A stretch of DNA of 64,000 bases from Crataegus laevigata. Lineage: Eukaryota; Streptophyta; Magnoliopsida; Rosales; Rosaceae. Positions 57,965 to 64,000 of this stretch are shown here, piece after piece (position 1 is the first letter of the stretch; the number at the start of each line of letters is the position of its first letter). The translations under genes and the position numbers were made by a program. Under the pieces are notes generated by a model. That model was not told where the DNA came from and made no database searches. It saw only the letters and a list, made by a program, of their open reading frames with translations. The DNA lies in assembly GCA_963580275.1 (NCBI GenBank), contig OY756945.1:10051501-10115500 (forward strand), written 5' to 3'.

Positions 57965-60052
57965 CGTTGGTATCGAGCCCGTGATCTCCTGTAGGTTGCT
58001 GTTTCTGATCAATTGGGCGGAGACTCTTTGGATAAATATTTACTCAAACTCAAATCTATAAGAGATAATTCACTGCTGCTGGTGAATCATTTCAGATAAT
58101 GATGTAGTTAAAGCAGCTTAGTAGGGTTACCCAAGGAGCATGCTACAATCCTGGACTGTCATTGAGAGAGAGTCTGCTATCACTATGAAGGAATTTCGTG
58201 CATTACTTGTGGGAGTTGAAAGGGAGAATGAAATAACTGTTGGATTTTGTGGCTCAATTCTTCTTGGGCCTTTAGTTTTTGTCTCAAGCCCAAATAGGTT
58301 TGGTATTTTGTTACCTATTTGAAAGCAGTTAGGGTTTGATTAAAAGGTACCAGCCTTATATAAGGCAATTCATGAGTTTTGGTCCGTGAGGGAGCAGAAA
58401 AGTAGCGGCAGCAGGTAGCAGAAAAACAGAGAAGAAAAAGGAGGGATGCTGTTTTTCTGTCCTCTATTTGTGCATCATTCATTCAAAGATATTCTGCTAC
58501 GTTTTGTGACTTTTGGGAGAGAAAAAATTGATATGTATTTTCTTCTTCTCCATTTGTTTCTCATTTGAGTGAAAGCTATTGGGTGCATGTGGATTTTGGG
58601 ATTTGAGAGTTGAACTATATTTGTAATCTTTACTTTTGACTATTAGTGGAATTTCTTCACCGTCTTTGAACTGGGGTAGGCTTACGCCGAACCAATATAA
58701 ATTATTGTTTCATTTGGATTATTTGTCTTGTCATATTTTGTTGTATTAGTTTATTTGTTTCATATTTGACGCTTTTGCACTATAATAACTATTAATACAC
58801 TGTCACACATGGACTGTCTGCAATGTATATGCAAGGTTCATCCAGCTCATCAATGCACTCTATGTTTAATAATAGAGCTTATAGCTCAAATTTTGCAGAT
58901 GTTGATTCTTCTTGTACTAGTGGAAGAGTTATGGCTACTCCTGTATTGCATTATATACCATCCACAGCCTTCGAGTAACTCTTAATCTCATTTTCCTGTC
59001 TATCCAACTTATGGTTTTAGTTTTGTGGGTAACTTCACTCCTCATGACAATGGTCCAACATTGATGACTGCACCTCGAATATTTTTCTCAACAAAGACCA
59101 TGTAATGGAGATCAGCAAAGAGGAGATAGAGGTTATAAATCAACCTATAAGGGTAAAGGTTAGAACGCTTACAAACCAAGCAATGGATGATCTGATAATA
59201 TTGATTCTAGAACAACAATGCAACCAGAGTGTCAAATCTGTTAAAGGGGAGGACATACGTCCCCTAACTGTTTCTTCAGAAATTTTGTATGGCTTATTCT
59301 GTTACATCAATGAATGTCATATTTGTAGAAAAAAGGACATATTGCCTTGGAGTGCTGTCATAGAAGCAATTTTCTTATTAGGATTCACTTCCACCACTAT
59401 CTCTTGCTTCACAATATTCTGTCCAAAATCCAATGCTACCACTTCAGAATCCAATAACACGAGCACCATTTACCACCAATTACTCCTATCAGGTACCACA
59501 TCAGTCATCGTCATTGCATGTTGATCATTGTCATCAACCTTCCTCTTCATTTAATGTTATGACAGCTCAGAGTACACCAACATATCCAAATTCTACAACT
59601 TGGATTATGGGCACATGGGCATCTCACCACATGGTATCTGGCCCTACTGCTCTCTACCAAGTAAAACCTTTTTGAAGGCTTTGAGAAGATTAAAATAGAA
59701 AACAGCGAACGTTTGCTTATTCAAAATATTGGTTCTACAGTACTTTAAACCTCTTCTCATTCCTTAGTTTTGAAGAATGTGTTACATGTGCCTACTAGTG
59801 ATATTAATTTAATGTCTGTCAAAGAATTGTGTAAGGACAATCGATCCTGATTTATTTATGACGATAATTGATGTTTTATGCTGGACAAAGTGACAAAGGA
59901 GATATTGTTCGAATGAAGGAGTAGACCTGTAGAGTTGTGTGAGATTCATGTTTCTACATTCAAGTATGCAAGAGCTCTTCTTGGACAGCTAGTGAAGTCT
60001 TCCTTGTGACATCAAAGACTAAGATGTATTACAAATAAAGTCATGTCTGTTA
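57965..60052 (+). pseudogene. Decayed Ty1/copia gag-protease-integrase fragment
   Basis: A primer-site-like TTGGTATCGAGCC at about 57967 starts the fragment. Gag text (IERESAITMKEFRALLVG) lies near 58155 and is interrupted by a solo LTR (58238-58784). A later frame (59433-59675) has a protease-like TTWIMGTWASHHM, the expected D-T-G being lost. GAG-pre-integrase phrases (VLKNVLHVPTSDINLMSVKE) follow near 59770-59830 with stops between. The fragment stops near 60052. It is not functional. Confidence 0.7.
58238..58784 (+). mobile_element. Solo LTR inside the copia gag relic
   Basis: It starts TGTTGGATTTTGTGGC, is 547 bp long and ends GCACTATA. ATAAC lies at 58233-58237 and 58785-58789. A TATA-like 'cttatataaggc' near 58353 fits an LTR promoter. 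The end is not the usual CA, which lowers certainty. Confidence 0.6.
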
Positions 60053-60606
60053 TTGTAGAATTTTTCAGGTCGACTGGCCAAGGGCCCACTCCAACAACAC
60101 CGATACTGTCCCCACTTTACCACCTGCTCAATTCTCAGGTATGGGGTTTTATCATAAAAGGTCTCAGTGTTAGTTAGAGAAAGGTATTTCTATTTAAACT
60201 TGCTTTCTCTTTGGCCCTCTGTTCAATGTGGGACAAACTGTGTTTCAACACTCCCCCACATGTGAGACCCCATTTTTATGGGTCACACATGAAGATCCAT
60301 ACATCGGCAACCATATGGAGCCATGTCGGGACTCACCCATCACGCAGGGCCAATGGGCACCCACCCAATCACATGGCATCTTTGGCCTTCGTGGAGCCAT
60401 GTCGGGACTCACCCATCACGCAGGACCAATGGGCACCCACCCAATCACATGTCATCTTTGGCCTTCGTGGAGCCATGTCAGGACTCACTCATCGCGCTGG
60501 GCCAAACGAGGACCCACCCAATCACGTGGCAGTATGGGTCCGTCCATTGGCTCTAATACCATGTAGAATTTTTCAGGTCAACGGGCTGAAGGCCAACTCT
60601 AACAAC
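60053..60606. mobile_element. Short element with direct terminal repeats and 76-bp tandem array
   Basis: About 45 bases beginning 'tgtagaatttttcaggtc' occur at 60055 and again at 60562 with some differences. Between them, a 76-bp unit starting 'ggagccatgtcgggactcac' is repeated at 60317, 60393 and 60469. It lies between copia fragments of opposite orientation. ORFs here follow the repeat and are not called. The class is unknown. Confidence 0.6.
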
Positions 60607-60636
60607 ATAGATCAACACTACAAGTTTTCCAACCAC

Positions 60637-61420
60637 TCATGTTCGAACAAACATGGATGAGTCTGCATGGCTTCTTTGAAAACCAGCTTTTTCAAGAACT
60701 GAACTAAGCTTGGCATACCAAGCTCTTGACGATTGTTTTAATCCATAAATGGATTTGTGCAACCTACACACCATGTCAACCTCATTGTATCGAGGATGTC
60801 CCGGTGGCAACTTCATGTAAACCTTCTCTTCAAGGTCACCATGAAAGAATGCATTCTTCACATCCATTTGGTAAAGAGACCATCCTTTATTCACAGCAAC
60901 AAACAATAGTACCCTCACAGTGTTCATCTTGACAACTGGTGTGAATGTTTCCTTGTAGTCCACGACATATGTTTGAGTGAGTCCTCTAGCCACCAACCTA
61001 GCTTTGTGTTTTTCAACGGATCCATCCGAGTGGAATTTGATCTTGTATATCCATTTACTCCCAACATCTTTTTTTCCTGGTGGAAGTCTAACTACACTCC
61101 AGATGTTGTGATTGGTGAGAGCATAGAGCTCTTCCTTCATGGCATTTCTCTAAACTTCTTAGAAGCTTGCTTCTTGAAAGGTTTGAGGCTCGCAGTGACT
61201 TGTGATGGTATTCAAATAGGCAGCATAAGATTTTGATACTTTCTGATAAGACATGAAACCACCGATTGGATGCCTGACTAAATAAGTCACATAATCTTGG
61301 AGCTTTGTAGGAGGGTGCCTATCACGCAATAGATTGCGTTTGCCTTGGACCTGTTGCGTTTCTTCTGTCAATATTTTTGGCCCTTCATGAGGAGATTCTT
61401 CATTATGCATTTGTTGTTCA
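60637..61420 (-). pseudogene. Ty1/copia reverse transcriptase fragment
   Basis: On minus, 61410-61159 gives the region before RT (VTYLVRHPIGGFMSY). The 61140-60637 frame gives RT (RVT_2 type) with VGSKWIYKIK, ARLVARGLTQ, QMDVKNAFFHGDLEE and SIYGLKQSSRAW. The two are separated by a small frame disruption near 61145. It is cut on the right by an LTR start at about 61423 and on the left by the 60053-60606 element before the catalytic YVDD motif. It is a dead fragment. Confidence 0.8.
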
Positions 61421-61422
61421 GG

Positions 61423-64000
61423 TGTGAAATACAGTCCCCAAAATTTTGCTATTCATTACGTATCTAGTAATTTAAATTCGTATTTCAGATTTATGTTATC
61501 TTTATTAGTTAATTTTAATTTTGTAAATTTTGGGAATTAAATCAAATAATTATCGAGTTTGAATTTTCATAATTAATCTTTAAGAAGAATGAGGGCATTG
61601 GCTGCCCAATCAGAGAAAAAAAAGGATGGACCAATTAGGAAATGAAGGGGAGAGATGGTCGAATGAGAGACAAGGGAAGAAGAAAATAAGGGGGGAAAAC
61701 TAGGTTTCCCCTTGACCCACGTGACTCGACCGACCACCATGGCCAAATTCGATCATTTTTCCGACAAATCAAGGTAAACCACTACCTAGAAACAACTCCC
61801 TAGCATTCCCTCTTCCATTTCCACAAAAAAAATTAGAAGGAATTTGGTGGTAGTTTTAAGAAGAAAAAAAAAAGACGGTGGTCCGCATGGGTGTACAGCG
61901 GGAATCCGCAAATCATGAAGCTAACTCAGCCAATTACCACCACCAATAGGCTCCCCTCAACCTCAAGAACAAAGCCCAAGTAGTGGTGGAGGAGTCGGAG
62001 CAAGTATGAAGGTCGAATCGAAGAACACCTAATTCTAGGGTTCTAATGGTTCGTGGGCGATTTCAGGTGTTTCCCGGCCGAATTGAACTTCGGCCCAGAT
62101 ATGAAAATTGCTCCCCCCTCCCCGGCCATACTGAGTTCTACTTGGCTATAAAATTTGGTAATTTTTTGAAATAACTGAATTTTTCGGCGAATGGGGGCGG
62201 CACGTGGGCCAAGACCCAACATGCCCTTCCTAGACTAACTTGGATACCTTGATTTCATATGTGACGTCCGATTGATGAAGTCTCGTTGTATAACTATAGT
62301 TTTGAAAAAGACCACCACTTGGTCATTATATGAATCGACGATCCAATCGTTGGATCATCACCAAACTTTAATATGTAATATTTGAGGACAATAGGAACTT
62401 ACGGATCGGGAATCAGACATATGGATTTTTCTGAATTGGATTCCTAAGTTTGTAAAAATCAAACGTTGACCGCCACTTGAATTTGCAATTGGTGGAGATC
62501 CAACCGTTAGATCATTCTGAAATTTTAGAATATTGTTCTAGAAGATAAATGGGACCCTTAAGAAGTTATAGATTGGAAATCCATAGGCAGATGTTCCAGA
62601 TTGGCTTGTATAGGGTTGTGGACCCCACCGTTGACAGAGACTTAACCTTTGTTCAATATGTTACGAATTGATCTTAAATACTAAAATTAGTATTACTAGA
62701 GACTATGTAGAGCTTAGTGGGCCTATATTGGTTAGTGTGTTATCCCAGCTAATTTATATCTCGGTTCACATATATGGGATGTCTTATTGTGATATATATG
62801 TGTAGTTATTCTCTTAATAACATAAATGATATGTACGATAACTGTTGAGATATTATGAGCCTAAAATCCAATTAGAGTTGTGATGTAGAACATGTTGGCT
62901 CGTACGACAAGATAGTTAGTGGTCATGAGAAGTTGATAGTGCAGGTGCCTACATTGTAAATCATAGGGGATTGAGGTAGGGGTAGTTTGTGAGTTGAACT
63001 GATTGCACCAGGCAGTAATGCTACTTGGATGGTCTTGCTTGGTATATCCACGATAGGGGACCATACGTATTTCAGGGGTGATCACTGCCTGCACGGTTAA
63101 ACTATGCTTATGGTTCTGCTTGGTTTATCTGTAATGAAAGACCATACGCATTTTAGGGGTGATCATGTTTGGTTTATCCGTGACAGGTGATCACTACCTA
63201 AAGTTAAGACGTGGTCCTGCTTGGTATATCTGCAATAGGGGACCACACATTAGACTATGCATATGGTTCTGTTTGGTTTATCTGCAATGGGTGACCATAT
63301 ACATTCAAAGGGTGATCATGCTTGGTATATCCGTGATATGTGATCACTACCTAGAAATATAGGATACAATCCTGGTTGGTATAACCATGATGGGGGACTG
63401 TTAGGAGTGATCATACTTGGTATATCTGTGATGGGTGATCACTGCCAGCACGTTTAGATCATGCTTATGGTTCTGCTTGGTATATCCGCAATAGGGGACC
63501 ACATGCATATTACGGGTGATGATGATTAGTTGTATTTGGTACATTTAGATAGGCGACCTTATTTTAGTTGAATTCCGTTGGGAGGTCCAGAATCCCACTC
63601 CTACTAATTTTCTTAAGGTTAATCCGGCCTTAGATTCAAGTAAATAGTAATTGCTCACAGTAGGCATCATGTATATAAACTAGAATTACCATGTTATTAT
63701 CTATTACCTAATGGGGAATTGTATAGACTTCTGTTCTTAAATTTTGTGAGGTAATACATGATCTTATTGATTAATGAACGTAATTAAATATTAATATTGT
63801 GTCTCCTTGATTCATGGAATTGGTTAATTGAAGTGATTGTGGTATGATGTTGGATATATTTGTTATTCACATAATTAGATTAGTTAATGAATGAGACTAG
63901 AGGAAAATATTGTTCTTTGTTGATTCTTTGACATGTTACATACTTTGGATTGCGATATTATGTTGAAAACATAGTGATTTTATGATGGATGAAATGGAAA
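61423..64000 (+). mobile_element. Start of a long LTR related to 51039-54973, runs off the window
   Basis: It begins TGTGAAATACAGTCCCC inside the copia fragment. It shares order and phrases with the LTR at 51039: purine-rich 'gggaagaag...' then 'gtgactcgac', 'ccctcttccatttcca', 'ttctagggttctaa' and 'tttcccggccgaattg'. No domains were seen. The right end is not in the window, so solo LTR versus full element cannot be decided. Confidence 0.6.
62920..63560. repeat. Tandem array within the right-hand LTR
   Basis: Variants of 'gcttggtatatccgtgatag' plus 'gtgatcactacc' or 'gggaccacac' recur at least nine times at about 60-90-base spacing. Two alternating subtypes (gtgatcac and ggggaccac) are visible. 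Confidence 0.8.

Noticed and set aside
60211..60660. His/Pro-rich ORFs at 60.2-60.7 kb
   Set aside because: They follow the 76-bp tandem repeats in all three frames, so they are repeat artefacts.
62920..63560. CRISPR-like repeat array
   Set aside because: Repeats are variable in length and sequence, without unique spacers of constant size, and this is plant DNA.

Overview
The window is nuclear DNA from a flowering plant. Split genes with GT-AG introns, an IQD-family gene, a secreted glycine-rich protein and an endogenous caulimovirid all point that way, as do Cassandra elements and many Ty1/copia, LTR and MITE relics. A eudicot, possibly Rosaceae, is my guess: a coiled-coil repeat ORF at 30.3-30.6 kb resembles repeats I associate with apple-type genomes. 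I could not run a search to confirm this.

Host genes, left to right: an intact eIF1A gene (+, 3967-4407, 5' UTR intron 3360-3949); a five-exon IQ-domain calmodulin-binding protein gene (-, 7495-5040, 387 aa); a broken TAF6 gene (+) whose first ten coding exons lie at 10.6-14.6 kb and whose last exon lies at 36.25-36.63 kb; an intronless two-EF-hand calcium-binding protein gene (-, 37282-36854); and a two-exon secreted glycine-rich protein gene (+, 56132-57011). These loci do not form an operon-like unit; each appears independently transcribed.

The rest is mostly nested mobile DNA. 1-1902 is a truncated LTR. A 21-kb nest (14790-35845) fills one TAF6 intron. Its outer ends are two copies of the same LTR in inverted orientation, with matching 5-bp flanks. 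Inside it are two oppositely oriented blocks of endogenous pararetrovirus, one split by a Tnt1/Tork-like copia element (19250-24540, TSD AGACC), and a degenerate inverted-repeat element (about 30-33.9 kb). The right LTR arm carries a MULE-like fold-back element with a 9-bp TSD.

Between 38.8 and 56 kb there are a copia gag relic and a LINE-type RNase H relic. A hAT-like element at 41.85-43.0 kb carries a Cassandra solo LTR. A 4-kb hAT-like element with perfect 8-bp TSDs (45952-50022) contains a solo LTR, and a 3.9-kb solo LTR sits at 51039-54973. From 58 to 64 kb there are broken copia pieces in both orientations, a short element with 76-bp tandem repeats, and the start of another long LTR that runs to the window edge.

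Element boundaries come from reading termini and target-site duplications by eye. Family names come from motifs and general knowledge, not database searches.
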